From Thiolinea disciformis DSM 14473 (GTDB lineage: Bacteria; Pseudomonadota; Gammaproteobacteria; Thiotrichales; Thiotrichaceae), in contig NZ_AQVE01000006.1 of the NCBI RefSeq assembly GCF_000371925.1, positions 1 through 64,000 on the forward strand: a stretch of 64,000 nucleotides of DNA, read 5' to 3'. Each line of letters begins with the position of its first letter. The stretch's first letter is position 1. Below the pieces are notes generated by a model. The model had not been told where the DNA came from and did not search any database. It saw only the letters and a program-made list of their open reading frames with translations. A program made the position numbers and the translations under genes. This document shows, in pieces, positions 54,155 through 63,550 of this stretch.

Positions 54155-55021
54155 TTAATGCGCCATCTCGGCTAATTCCCCTTGGGGATGAATAAGTGCT
54201 TTAATATTATCGTAAGGGATATTAATTTCCGTTGGTCCTACCGCATAGGGAGCAATTTCATAACTATTAAAGAAAAATCTTAAGCCTTCTTCAGTGACAG
54301 CAAAATTATTATTGAGACGAAATACATTATTCTCGAAAGAAAAGCCTTTTTCTTCTAAATCGTCGGTATCGGCTAGATCACGCACTTCGCGAAAAACCTT
54401 TTCTCCTTCAACATTAAGTGCTGATTCAAAATTAGCAGTGAGCAATTCCATTAATTGCACGGGTTGAACTGTTTTAAGGTTGATGACGGTATAGCGACTT
54501 CCATTAAAAGGGTGTGCTCCCCCGGCAAAACCATATTCATCAAAGGATAAACTTAAGAGTGTTTTGGTTTTATAAATCACAGTTGCGGAACGCTCTAATT
54601 CCCAATTACTAAAATTATTCGGCTCTTGCTGATATTCTTGAATAAATTGGTCGGCGAATTGCTCAAGTGTTTTGGCGGAGGTCGCATTTTCTACTTCGGC
54701 ATCTTCCCCATCATCTATTTGGTCTAACAGTTGGGTCAAAATATAAGTATTGAGTTGGGTGGCTAACTTAGGATTAAGTGCCGAACTTGCTTCCGGATAG
54801 ATAAATTTGACGCGCGCGCAGAGATTATCCGAAGGCAAAGCATCTTTTGCTGCTTCTGCTGGTTCATCTTTGCAGTTTTTGCCGCCTTGTTTTTTGAATT
54901 CTTTAACTGTAAAGCGTAAATCAGCGCCGGGGTTGTTGACTAGGTCTTCTGCTTGGCTACAAGCTGTCAATAAAACTATCATGCAGAATAAGGCAAGCGC
55001 TTTAAGATCAGCAGTTCGCAT
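54155..55021 (-). CDS. RsiV-like (DUF3298) lipoprotein
   Basis: 288 residues. A lipoprotein signal with lipobox LLTAC (C21) is followed by a DUF4163-like and a DUF3298 domain (about 75-285), recognised from SFDEYGFAGGAHPFNGSRYTVINL, the RsiV-type GGAHP motif, and FFFNSYEIAPYAVGPTEINIPY. In Bacillus the domain senses lysozyme; in other bacteria it sits in lipoproteins of unknown role. Two cysteines (C49, C68) may pair. It abuts the dipeptidase gene. Confidence 0.87.
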   Translation of the reverse strand: MRTADLKALALFCMIVLLTACSQAEDLVNNPGADLRFTVKEFKKQGGKNCKDEPAEAAKDALPSDNLCARVKFIYPEASSALNPKLATQLNTYILTQLLDQIDDGEDAEVENATSAKTLEQFADQFIQEYQQEPNNFSNWELERSATVIYKTKTLLSLSFDEYGFAGGAHPFNGSRYTVINLKTVQPVQLMELLTANFESALNVEGEKVFREVRDLADTDDLEEKGFSFENNVFRLNNNFAVTEEGLRFFFNSYEIAPYAVGPTEINIPYDNIKALIHPQGELAEMAH

Positions 55022-55072
55022 AAGTCACGCTCATTTAAATGCTAGGGGTCAGAGTTAGGCTAGTCTATCGCA

Positions 55073-55711
55073 TTACGGCGCTAAACGAGCAATTTCCCAT
55101 TGACCGTCAGTCTGAAGGCTGTATTCAAAACGATCATGTAAACGATTGGGGCGGCCCTGCCAAAATTCCACTTTTGCCGGAATAATACGAAAACCACCCC
55201 AAAAATCGGGCAGTGGTATCTCGCCTTGGCTGAATTTGCGTTTCACTTCTTCTAACTTAGCCTCCAGCAAAGAGCGAGAGCTAATGATGGAGCTTTGCGC
55301 AGAAACCCATGCACCCAATTGGCTGCCGCGTGGGCGGCTCGTGAAATATTTTAACGACTCTAAGCTAGAAACTTTTTCTACGCACCCTGTAATTTCAACT
55401 TGACGCTCTAGCTCTTTCCAAAAAAACAAAGCGGCTATCTGCGGATTGGCGTCAAGCTGTTTCGCCTTTTGGCTGTGATAATTGGTATAAAACACAAAAC
55501 CATTACGATCAAATGCCTTAAGCAGTACGGTGCGTAAACTCGGTTTGCCATCTGCGCCCACAGTAGCAACTTGCATCGCGTTTACTTCATGAATATGCGC
55601 CTGAGAGGCTTGCGCAAACCAACGTTCGAATTGCTCGAAAGGGTCTGTGGCTAGTGTGGCACGTTGTAGGCCATCGCGGGTGTATTCATTCCGCAGATCA
55701 CCAATATCCAT
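55073..55711 (-). CDS. pdxH: Pyridoxamine 5'-phosphate oxidase PdxH
   Basis: 212 residues (E. coli 218). Family features: [27 protein letters not shown] (FMN and substrate binding), [24 protein letters not shown], and the C-terminal [14 protein letters not shown] with RLAP end. It oxidises pyridoxamine or pyridoxine phosphate to PLP, the cofactor of enzymes such as the aminotransferase at 30.8-31.7 kb. Single gene. Confidence 0.97.
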   Translation of the reverse strand: MDIGDLRNEYTRDGLQRATLATDPFEQFERWFAQASQAHIHEVNAMQVATVGADGKPSLRTVLLKAFDRNGFVFYTNYHSQKAKQLDANPQIAALFFWKELERQVEITGCVEKVSSLESLKYFTSRPRGSQLGAWVSAQSSIISSRSLLEAKLEEVKRKFSQGEIPLPDFWGGFRIIPAKVEFWQGRPNRLHDRFEYSLQTDGQWEIARLAP

Positions 55712-55786
55712 AAATATCCTATCAGCTAAGGCAATGAATTAAGTGTAGCAGAAACGCTACACTTCACGAACTTAAAGCATAGGGAT

Positions 55787-56518
55787 TTATAGCGTTTGGT
55801 TCAAGAGCTTAGCTATATACTGAGGTACGACTTGGCTTGCTAAACCATAATAGGCTTCGTGGAAATTACTACCCACCGCTGAGGGTTCAAGGTTCAATTC
55901 GACAGTATGAGCGCCTTGCTCACCCGCGATTTGCACGAATCCTGCAGCTGGATACACATGCCCTGAGGTGCCAATGGCGACGAATAAATCGCACTGAGTT
56001 AGCGCCTCATAAATTTCATCCATATACATCGGCATTTCGCCAAACCATACAATATCAGGGCGCAAATTACCGGCACTATGACAACAAGCACAGACAGAAT
56101 GAATGGAAATCGCTTCCGTTTGTGGAAAAACTTTCTGGCTTTTAACACAGCGCACTTTATTTAATTCGCCATGCATATGTAATAAAGCTTGGCTGCCAGC
56201 GCGTTCGTGCAAGTTATCCACATTTTGCGTGACTACGAGAACTTTGCCTTGAAATTTTTTTTCTAATTCGGCTAGGGCAAAGTGTGCAGCATTGGGTTTT
56301 AAATGTGGGTCGTGTAATTGTTGACGGCGCGCATTATAAAATTCATGTACTAAACTGGGATTGCGTTTAAAACCCTCAGGCGAGGCGACATCTTCAATAC
56401 GATGGTTGTGCCATAAGCCATCCGAAGCTCGAAACGTTTGAATGCCGGATTCTGCAGAAATGCCTGCGCCCGTTAAAATTACAATGTTTTTAAATTGCTT
56501 AGCGTTTGGTGTATTCAT
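55787..56518 (-). CDS. cobB: Sirtuin NAD-dependent deacylase CobB
   Basis: 243 residues. NAD site [15 protein letters not shown] near 16, [12 protein letters not shown] near 97, catalytic H116 in HMHGE, zinc cysteines C124, C145 and C148. Y61 and R64 (YNAR) form the Tyr-x-x-Arg pair that binds acidic acyl groups, so it should remove succinyl groups as well as acetyl, like E. coli CobB. Its start overlaps the end of the upstream gene by 20 bases, with a poor ribosome site, consistent with coupled translation. Confidence 0.94.
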   Translation of the reverse strand: MNTPNAKQFKNIVILTGAGISAESGIQTFRASDGLWHNHRIEDVASPEGFKRNPSLVHEFYNARRQQLHDPHLKPNAAHFALAELEKKFQGKVLVVTQNVDNLHERAGSQALLHMHGELNKVRCVKSQKVFPQTEAISIHSVCACCHSAGNLRPDIVWFGEMPMYMDEIYEALTQCDLFVAIGTSGHVYPAAGFVQIAGEQGAHTVELNLEPSAVGSNFHEAYYGLASQVVPQYIAKLLNQTL

Positions 56519-57899
56519 TGCCGAGTCTATGTTCGAGTATTTGTTGCGTTTTATTCAACTCTACCAAGTTAAATTCTTTAATGATACGGCTAGCCATCCA
56601 AAGTTGTTGTGCAGCACGGCGGTTTTCGCGGCGTGTTAAGTCACGACGGGCTTGTTTGTGATATTGCTGCACAATGTCACGCACTAAAATAGCTATTTGT
56701 GGATGATTTGGTTCCAGCCTTTCTAGTAAGCGCAGATAATAAAGTGCGCCCATGCCTGGGGTCTCATTCAAGCTACCGCGTTCAATGGCCGTTCTCGCAC
56801 GACGCAGCAGTTCTTCTTTGCTCATACGATTTGCCGTGGGTTGTTGTGTTTTGCGTTGACTAGCAGTCATAGTTGTTGTCTTGTGATTGGGTTGAGTGGG
56901 TGGTTTTGCCTGCTCAGGCTTAGCTGAGTCAGTGGACAGGGAAGCCGCATCGTCCTGTGAGAAATCCCATGAAACTAAGGGTGGCGGATCAACCGTCACG
57001 GGATAAACTGGCGTGGGCAAGGTATGTTGAATCAAGGGCATCGCTTGCTGGGGAATAACCGGTATTACAGGTATACCCTCAACAGGGGTTATATTGGCGT
57101 GTTTTTCTTCTGCCAAAATCGCGGCCTCACTAGGAGCATCCGGTTCTGGGGGTTGATTCATTGGTGCTAAGGCTAGGTTTTTTTCAGGTGGATCCGTAGC
57201 GTCAGCTAAGGCAGTTAACGGTTCCATCGTCGCACTTTCCTCCATGGATTTAGCGGTAGTAGGGGGTGATGTGAGCTTAGTGACGACTGGGTTCGGGGCA
57301 GTCGATTGTTTGTGACTAAGCGTTTTGGTTGCGGGTGTTGGCTTCTCGGCGTTCGTTGCACTTGGCTTGATAGCGACAGGGTCTTGTATCTCTCGCGTGC
57401 TGAGTAGACTAGGGTTGGTCGTTTGACTGAGACTATACGCAGGTGGTTCAAGATTGGGTTCTCTCTGAACGGTTGCGGGGACAATGACACTGTTTTCAAG
57501 CTTTGTATCCGCAACATCCAGCAAAACGCTCGATGCAACGGTAGAATCCTCCGGCACAGGGACAGACACAGGTGCAGGTAAAGGTGGTGTTGGCGCTAGA
57601 GTTTGCAAGCTATGGGTGCTGTAATGCCACATAGCGCCTGCACTAATCGATAAGCCTAATAAAATGAATGCCAGTTGATAGCGTGCTTTACGCAATTGTC
57701 TGTTGGCAGTAAAGGCTGCTTGCGATTGCTCCATAAGCGTCAACGAGGATTCAGTGCCTAAGCTTTTAGTTTGAGCGCTGTGTTGAACCTTAGCTACTTC
57801 ATAGACCAAAATTGTTTTATCGGGCAATAAATTAGTGTCCAAATCATGTGTTTGGCGGACTAAGTTGGTGCTGTTGAGAGCTTGCTTGACTTTATTCAT
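56499..57899 (-). CDS. Proline-rich single-pass membrane protein, unknown function
   Basis: 466 residues. A cytoplasmic N-terminus of about 75 residues, one membrane helix (about 76-97, [19 protein letters not shown]), then a very long Pro/Thr/Ala/Ser-rich disordered stretch (about 100-370) and a helical C-terminal domain (about 370-466) with repeats of basic residues and [22 protein letters not shown]. The C-terminal part would be periplasmic and may be a TPR-like or peptidoglycan-contacting domain; a family is not recognised. It overlaps cobB and diverges from cmoM. Confidence 0.78.
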   Translation of the reverse strand: MNKVKQALNSTNLVRQTHDLDTNLLPDKTILVYEVAKVQHSAQTKSLGTESSLTLMEQSQAAFTANRQLRKARYQLAFILLGLSISAGAMWHYSTHSLQTLAPTPPLPAPVSVPVPEDSTVASSVLLDVADTKLENSVIVPATVQREPNLEPPAYSLSQTTNPSLLSTREIQDPVAIKPSATNAEKPTPATKTLSHKQSTAPNPVVTKLTSPPTTAKSMEESATMEPLTALADATDPPEKNLALAPMNQPPEPDAPSEAAILAEEKHANITPVEGIPVIPVIPQQAMPLIQHTLPTPVYPVTVDPPPLVSWDFSQDDAASLSTDSAKPEQAKPPTQPNHKTTTMTASQRKTQQPTANRMSKEELLRRARTAIERGSLNETPGMGALYYLRLLERLEPNHPQIAILVRDIVQQYHKQARRDLTRRENRRAAQQLWMASRIIKEFNLVELNKTQQILEHRLGNEYTKR

Positions 57900-57946
57900 A
57901 CGCTATTTATAGCATCTACAGGCCAATTCGCAGGGAGACGTATACG

Positions 57947-58732
57947 ATGAAACAAGATCGCTTTTTCGATGGTCTGTCAAAACGTTTCCGAGACCGGATA
58001 TACAGTGGCGATCCACGCGGACAAATTCGCCTGAGCATTGTTCAAGATGACATACTCAGCCAACTAAGTGCCACCACTTATCCAACAGCGATGCAAGTGC
58101 TTGATGCAGGCGGTGGGCTTGGACAAATGTCGCTTTGGTTAGCTGAATTAGGTCATCAAGTGGTACTTGCCGAGCCATCCCTAGATATGCTTGAAGAGGC
58201 TCGGGAATGCATAGCCGCATCAGGGCAAGCGGAGCGCATTCTTTTACAAAAGGCGAGCATTCAGGATTTGGTCACTCAACAGCCTTTGCCACAATTTGAT
58301 GGCATTGTATTACACGCCGTGCTGGAGTGGTTAGCCGAGCCTTATGAAACTTTGCAGCAACTAATAAGCTTGCTGAAACCCCATGGCTGGTTGTCATTGA
58401 TGTTTTTTAATCAGTATTCGACTGAGATGCGCCATCTGTTATCGGGTAATTTTAGGCCGATTTTGGAAGATACTATCGCTAGTGATGGTCAACGTGGCTT
58501 AGCGCCGATTTCACCCTGCATTCCGAGTGAAGTGTTAAGTTGGTTACCCGATTTAAAGCTAGAATTATTAACGTGGTCGGGCGTGCGCTGCTTTTATGAT
58601 TATGCTTATCCCAAAGTGCGCCAAGCAATGCCTATTGAAGACTTACTGCTGCTAGAGCGCCGCTATTCGCAGCGTGAACCGTGGCGCTCGCTAGCGCGTT
58701 ATCAGCATGTTTTCTGCAAAAAAATGCCGTAA
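57947..58732 (+). CDS. cmoM: tRNA 5-carboxymethoxyuridine methyltransferase CmoM
   Basis: 261 residues, the same size as E. coli CmoM/SmtA. The SAM site VLDAGGGLGQMSLWLAELGH, HAVLEWLAEP, LSLMFFNQ, SGNF and the C-terminal GVRCFYDY with LLLERRYSQREPW match CmoM closely. It methylates carboxymethoxyuridine at tRNA wobble position 34. GGGAGACG lies upstream. It converges with the CHAT gene, with a 26-base gap and no clear terminator. Confidence 0.93.
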   Translation: MKQDRFFDGLSKRFRDRIYSGDPRGQIRLSIVQDDILSQLSATTYPTAMQVLDAGGGLGQMSLWLAELGHQVVLAEPSLDMLEEARECIAASGQAERILLQKASIQDLVTQQPLPQFDGIVLHAVLEWLAEPYETLQQLISLLKPHGWLSLMFFNQYSTEMRHLLSGNFRPILEDTIASDGQRGLAPISPCIPSEVLSWLPDLKLELLTWSGVRCFYDYAYPKVRQAMPIEDLLLLERRYSQREPWRSLARYQHVFCKKMP

Positions 58733-58758
58733 TAACAGCATCTTGTGCGGCTCAATTG

Positions 58759-61299
58759 CTAGGTTTTACAAATCATATTCATTTGCTGTTGTTGTTCTTG
58801 CCACGTTTTTAATAAAGTGCTGCGCCTTTGTTTGCTGTCGGAGGTTTCGCGGTTTGAGCTAGTTTTACTAAGCTCCATCAAAGTCTTAATACGCAGCATG
58901 GCGGATTCTAATAAGGCTTTGGCTTTTTTACACAAAGCGGCGGGTTCGAAGCTGGAATCATGACTTGGATTTGCTTGTGCAGCTTGAACTAATAACGCTG
59001 CTTGGCGTGCTTCCAAAGTGGCCCACCATTCCAACACTTCGAAGGGCAGGACATCATTCTGATCAGCTCCATTTAGGGCGGCTTGATAAGCGGCCTCAGC
59101 CCGATCAAAACCTTCAGGCAAGAGTGATCCATACAAACGGGCTAGACGGTATTGAACTCCGGGCTCCGTAAGCCAAGTATCAGGTGCTTGGCTGAGTAAG
59201 CTTTTCAAATTATCTTCTAACGTGTCGATGGTGAAGGCTGATTCTTGGTTTTGTAGTTCACTTTCCAAGCTTTTCAAGCGATCCTGCAATTCTATGGGGG
59301 CGACGGGCGACCAATTGGTATTCGATTTGACGGGCTCACGATTGGGATCCAGCACATAGTTCGGATCACCGTAAGCTTGATAAGCGCCCCACGTATTAAC
59401 GCGCGGGTATTTTTCATAGGTTTTTTGCCGTGCTAACCATAAAGCACGTCCAAAGCTCACATTATTGGTGGCAAATTCGGTGAAAAAAGTGGTGGAAAAT
59501 AAGCAGGCTGCATCGTCATCCACTGCCCAACCCGCTGCAACCACGCAACGTACTCCCATTTCAATCAATTCACGCGCTAGACTATAAGCAAGTTGATTGA
59601 ACGCGGTATTGAGTGGCGTGGGATCAAGCTTCGCTAAATGGCAACAGTTCAAGAAAACCAGATCAGGTACGGTTTCCATTTGACTGATTTCAGCGGCAGT
59701 CAGTAAGACGCCATCGGATAGAATGACACCTGTACGAGCGAGTCCGTCTCGTCCTTGCAAATTAATATCGCCATGCGCCGCGATCATCAAAATACGGTAG
59801 GGCTGGCGAAATAGAGCATTAAATACTTCCACTGCGGTATGACGCGAGTCTTGCTCCTCATCACTGGGAATCAACTCCACTACCTCATAGTTAGCCTCTC
59901 GTAAGACCATCGCAACTTCACGCGCTTCTTTCGCTGCTCCAACTAATGAGACTAAGCCTTGATCGAGCGTTAGAGTCGCCGGTGCATTATCTGGAAATTG
60001 TTTATAAAATCCTGCGGTAGAAGGATTACCAATCACACACGCATTTCGGTAGGGACTTGCCGTAATCGTTTTGCGATAACGTGTGGAAATTAATTGGCGT
60101 ACCAACGCCATTTTGAGGACTAAGGGTTCTTCATCGATTTGCAGCATTTCCCACGGCAAAGCCGCCGTATAACCATCTAAAGCCAGTAATAGGCGGTCGG
60201 TTTGGCGCAGTGAGGCTTTGAAATCCAGTGGAATCATTAACTGGAATAAAGTGCGGGCCATGTCTTGGTTATACATCTCTTGGCGAATGGCCTCACGAAT
60301 TAAGGCTTCCATTAAGCCAGGCTGGCGTTGTTGCACTAAGGCTTCAGCGCGCGCGCGTTCAGAAAGATAAACATAGCGTAGGCGTTGGGCAGGTAATTCC
60401 AACGCGTGTTCCGTGTTTGGAATGCCCAGCGTTTCATCGTTTGGCGCTGCATTATTGATCATGAGGCGCGGCCAATAACCTCCCCCCAAGCTACGCTCTC
60501 CCAAGCGTTGGCGCCAACCTTGTCCCAACACCAATTCACTAGCTGGTTCAAGCTGAAATTGCAAGCGTTGTTGGTCGCGCTCTAAGCGTTTCGGTAATTG
60601 ACGCAAGGCATAAGCAGCATTCATCGCTGTATCTAAAAAAAGCTCAATAAACTCTACATGGCTAATCAAGCGTTCTGGTTGGTGCGCGAGGCGGTTATAG
60701 CGATATTGTTGATTGGCTTCAGCGACGCCGCGCACAATCGCTTCGAGAGATGCCTCAATGGTAATATGCGTGGTCGAGTTATGCCCAATCAATAAGCTAT
60801 GGAGGGTGAGCTGCTGTGTGGTTTTTTCAGCAGGCGGCAGTAAACTGCATTGTAGTAAATAGTATAAAACCGCATCGCGAACCGTCTCACTAATGGCCTG
60901 TGCCGTGATTTCACTCCACTCACCTAAACCGACAATTAAAGCGCCACAACGTTGTTGACCAGCGGGTGGGGGATCTGCTTGGAGAATTAAGTTACTCGTA
61001 CCCAACTCACCCGCGTAAATCCCTAAACGCTCATACTGACTGAGTGCGCCTTGCAATATATGAAGATCAATCTGTCGCTCTGCGCCTGCAATGGCATCGG
61101 AAGCATAATGGCCACAAAGGATGGGACAAGTCGCATAACGCAAATCCATTGCTTTAATACTGACTGCCAATCTGGGATCACCATGATTGGTTGCCGTAGG
61201 CATTGTTGCGTTTAGGCGAGCGGGGACTGAGCTAGTGGAAGTGTTGCGCGTTTTCGTTTGCTTTTTTTTAGTGTGCAACGGCTTGGTTTGTTGTGGCAT
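58759..61299 (-). CDS. CHAT-domain caspase-like protease
   Basis: 846 residues. A basic, Thr/Ser/Lys-rich tail (1-40) is followed by an N-terminal domain (about 45-200, CPILCGHYASDAIAGAE and GALIVGLGEWSEI) that resembles a macro/aminopeptidase-like fold, then a linker region (about 210-400). The CHAT domain (about 400-670) has the His-Cys dyad H509 (AAHGD) and C553 in FLNCCHLA, with C552 beside it, and ends GDPNYVLD. A helical TPR-like tail (about 670-846) follows. CHAT proteases are caspase relatives that cleave partners in response to a trigger. There is no signal peptide. It is divergent from the DUF6174 gene. Function unknown. Confidence 0.88.
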   Translation of the reverse strand: MPQQTKPLHTKKKQTKTRNTSTSSVPARLNATMPTATNHGDPRLAVSIKAMDLRYATCPILCGHYASDAIAGAERQIDLHILQGALSQYERLGIYAGELGTSNLILQADPPPAGQQRCGALIVGLGEWSEITAQAISETVRDAVLYYLLQCSLLPPAEKTTQQLTLHSLLIGHNSTTHITIEASLEAIVRGVAEANQQYRYNRLAHQPERLISHVEFIELFLDTAMNAAYALRQLPKRLERDQQRLQFQLEPASELVLGQGWRQRLGERSLGGGYWPRLMINNAAPNDETLGIPNTEHALELPAQRLRYVYLSERARAEALVQQRQPGLMEALIREAIRQEMYNQDMARTLFQLMIPLDFKASLRQTDRLLLALDGYTAALPWEMLQIDEEPLVLKMALVRQLISTRYRKTITASPYRNACVIGNPSTAGFYKQFPDNAPATLTLDQGLVSLVGAAKEAREVAMVLREANYEVVELIPSDEEQDSRHTAVEVFNALFRQPYRILMIAAHGDINLQGRDGLARTGVILSDGVLLTAAEISQMETVPDLVFLNCCHLAKLDPTPLNTAFNQLAYSLARELIEMGVRCVVAAGWAVDDDAACLFSTTFFTEFATNNVSFGRALWLARQKTYEKYPRVNTWGAYQAYGDPNYVLDPNREPVKSNTNWSPVAPIELQDRLKSLESELQNQESAFTIDTLEDNLKSLLSQAPDTWLTEPGVQYRLARLYGSLLPEGFDRAEAAYQAALNGADQNDVLPFEVLEWWATLEARQAALLVQAAQANPSHDSSFEPAALCKKAKALLESAMLRIKTLMELSKTSSNRETSDSKQRRSTLLKTWQEQQQQMNMICKT

Positions 61300-61468
61300 G
61301 ACGCATCCTTGCAGGCTGGTTTTTTTAATAGGACTATTGGTCTAGTTTATTCAGAAATGAATTTATATCTACAAAATTAGCTCACTTATCCCGAAAGCAC
61401 TGTGCATCAAATGCCGTCACATAGCATGATCCTCGGAAAGAGAGTATTAAGCAGCAAGGTATGGGAAA

Positions 61469-61497
61469 ATGACAAATCTTATCTGCTTAAGTATAAG
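61469..61497 (+). promoter_or_regulatory. Sigma-70-type promoter of the DUF6174 gene
   Basis: ATGACA (5 of 6) and TATAAG (5 of 6) with an optimal 17-base spacer. The predicted start near 61504 leaves a leader of about 44 bases. It lies in the 248-base gap shared with the divergent CHAT gene, in which I see nothing else. Confidence 0.65.
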
Positions 61498-61547
61498 TTA
61501 ACTATAAACAAAACCAGATTGGTTTCATTTTTACGAGAGAATTTCCT

Positions 61548-62366
61548 ATGGTCGAGAGTGCTAAAATAAGCCGCCCTCCGGTCTCAACGATGCGGGTTCA
61601 ACAAGAGCGCACTTTAACCCAACGTGGATCAACGGCGGATTTTAGTTCATCTACCATGTCTTCAGAACCTTTAACCAGATCACCCGTTGCGCGCGGCATT
61701 TTTCAGTTGGCACAACAGTGGATTGCGCGTTTGGGCGAGAATCCGAACCAGCGCCCGCCCCAATTTTTGGATATATCAGCTAGCCAGCAAGATAAATTAA
61801 AACGCTTGATGGGATTTTCACCGAGTGCGCCTTTAAGTATTAGTGTGATTGATACGAATCGCAATGGTAGTTTAAGTGTCGGTGATGTCGCGATTGTTAA
61901 TGGTGGTATTACTGGCGGGGAAATTCGCCGTAAAACCTTAAACGAGCAAGATGTCAATTATTTAAGAGCACATGCTGAATTACCCCAAGCTTTTATAGAG
62001 GCTTCTGAAAAATGGCATAAGACCGATGTCGGGCGTGGCGAGATAAGCTATACCACCCAACTGAGTTGCCGTTGTCCAAGCGAGTATACGCGGGCCATGA
62101 ATGTGATTGAGCGCAATGGGCGTATTATTGATGCCGCTTATGCTGATACCGGTGAACCTGTACCTGTCTATGTGCGTGATGGTTTATTGACTATCGAAGA
62201 GCGTTTTGAGCAATTACAAACCGCCTATGAGAATAACGCGGACTTCATCGAAGCTAATTACGATGAGGAATTAGGTTATCCAAGTTCAGTGAGCATTGAT
62301 CAAAGTGCTCAGATTGCTGACGAAGAATTAAATTACACCATTAGTAATCTACAAAAACATTGTTAG
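61548..62366 (+). CDS. DUF6174 protein with EF-hand-like loop
   Basis: 272 residues. The N-terminus (1-50) is Ser/Thr-rich and disordered, without a signal peptide. Residues 98-116 contain D102-x-N104-x-N106-G...D113, fitting a single EF-hand-type calcium loop. The DUF6174 part (about 166-270) has ISYTTQLSCRCPSEYTRAM with C174 and C176, and ELGYPSSVSID. DUF6174 is usually in exported proteins, so the lack of a signal is odd. It diverges from the CHAT gene and is followed by two small genes of unknown function. Confidence 0.8.
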   Translation: MVESAKISRPPVSTMRVQQERTLTQRGSTADFSSSTMSSEPLTRSPVARGIFQLAQQWIARLGENPNQRPPQFLDISASQQDKLKRLMGFSPSAPLSISVIDTNRNGSLSVGDVAIVNGGITGGEIRRKTLNEQDVNYLRAHAELPQAFIEASEKWHKTDVGRGEISYTTQLSCRCPSEYTRAMNVIERNGRIIDAAYADTGEPVPVYVRDGLLTIEERFEQLQTAYENNADFIEANYDEELGYPSSVSIDQSAQIADEELNYTISNLQKHC

Positions 62367-62415
62367 CACTAATGGTCTTACAGAATGTTTTATTTGAGTG
62401 TCTAGGAGATGGTTT

Positions 62416-62685
62416 ATGCAAGTTAGATTGCCGCCTGCTGGTGTGCGTTTGCGTGATATTTTAAATCGCCCCACTCCTCAAAATGCACCAACAGCACCTT
62501 CTAGACCAGCCGCCTCCAGTGCAGCGCGGGTATTAAATGCTGGTTCTGATGCGCAAAACCGTTTGTATGCGGTGAGCCAACAAATTGTGCGTCAACTGGA
62601 GCAGTTGGAAAATACGATTCAGCAAAGTGAAAGTGCACGTAACCCTATTGCTAGTTCGGCTAGTCCTAGTTCACGCCGTTTTTAG
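62416..62685 (+). CDS. Small Pro/Ala/Ser-rich protein, unknown function
   Basis: 89 residues from the ATG at 62416 with AGGAGAT seven bases upstream. A Pro/Ala/Ser-rich first half (about 18-45) is followed by a probable coiled coil (about 48-72, RLYAVSQQIVRQLEQLENTI) and a Ser-rich end. No signal peptide and no known family. It begins 49 bases after the DUF6174 gene and shares its terminator, so it probably belongs to that operon. Confidence 0.7.
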   Translation: MQVRLPPAGVRLRDILNRPTPQNAPTAPSRPAASSAARVLNAGSDAQNRLYAVSQQIVRQLEQLENTIQQSESARNPIASSASPSSRRF

Positions 62686-62743
62686 ACTATTTCAGTGTTG
62701 CTTCAAAAAATCTGCTCATCTCCCGATGCAGATATATTTTATA

Positions 62744-62768
62744 GGCCGATTTATTCGGCCTTTTTTTA
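62744..62768 (+). terminator. Terminator after the DUF6174 operon
   Basis: AGGCCGA/TCGGCCT stem with a five-base TTTAT loop and seven T. It separates the two preceding genes from the next. Confidence 0.9.
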
Positions 62769-62976
62769 TTTCATATTACTTTTCGCCATTTATCTCGAAA
62801 AGCTTGCCCTGTGAGCTTTTTATCGGAGATACAAAATCATTAGTCACGGTTTGGCTCAGCAAATTCGTTTGCCTATTGGATGATTGACTGTAACAAATCT
62901 GTCATTGGAAAACCGAGCAAGATTTGCCACATACAATTTATCGGATTCTTGAACTTGGGGTAAAAGGAAGAACCGA

Positions 62977-63549
62977 ATGCTGACTTCAACAAAACAGGGA
63001 CATAAAACGACATTATATCTTGTCCCAAGCCAAGAGACAGAAGTAGTCTTTGAGGCGTCGTCGCCTGCACGAGCGAAGGCTCATAATGCCAAGCCTAATG
63101 TGCTTTGGTCTGCAACACCTTCATGGTACCAGCGCATGAGCGCATGGCTTAATCAACGATTCCAGCGTTCGCGTCATGCTGAGCAAATTGAGCTGACAAA
63201 ACCTTGGCAAGATTTGCAAGAACTGAGTTCTGAAGCGGCTCCTTTGCTTGGGCGTCATCATGAACTACGCTCGGTACGTGGTATTGCGGATCGTATGCCG
63301 CGCTTAGTCGATGAACATTATCCTTTTCCTGCTCGTGATATGGTATTTTTGGGTGAGTCTCGTGACTACCCTGATAAGGTATTGGCGCTGCAATATGATA
63401 ATCACTGGCGGCCTGTGGTGTTGGAAGGCACGCAACTGGTTGCGCGTGGCTTGCATCTAGATACGACAGAGCCGGTGATTCAGGGTGTGCTGATTCTTAA
63501 CGATGGTTCAAGCTTGCCCATTGAAATTCATGTGATTATTGCGGTTTAG
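62977..63549 (+). CDS. Protein of unknown function
   Basis: 190 residues from the ATG at 62977, with AAAGGAAG about six bases upstream. The first 80 residues are basic and include a Trp-rich stretch (VLWSATPSWYQRMSAWLNQRF, about 42-63). The C-terminal half (about 95-190) seems to be a compact beta-rich domain with hydrophobic strands (MVFLGE, VLALQYD, PVVLEGTQLVARG, IEIHVIIAV). No signal peptide or membrane helix. I recognise no family. It lies after the terminator, with its own transcript or readthrough from the DUF6174 genes. Convergent with the AEC transporter gene. The 291-base gap before it otherwise holds only the terminator. Confidence 0.72.
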   Translation: MLTSTKQGHKTTLYLVPSQETEVVFEASSPARAKAHNAKPNVLWSATPSWYQRMSAWLNQRFQRSRHAEQIELTKPWQDLQELSSEAAPLLGRHHELRSVRGIADRMPRLVDEHYPFPARDMVFLGESRDYPDKVLALQYDNHWRPVVLEGTQLVARGLHLDTTEPVIQGVLILNDGSSLPIEIHVIIAV

Positions 63550-63550
63550 C

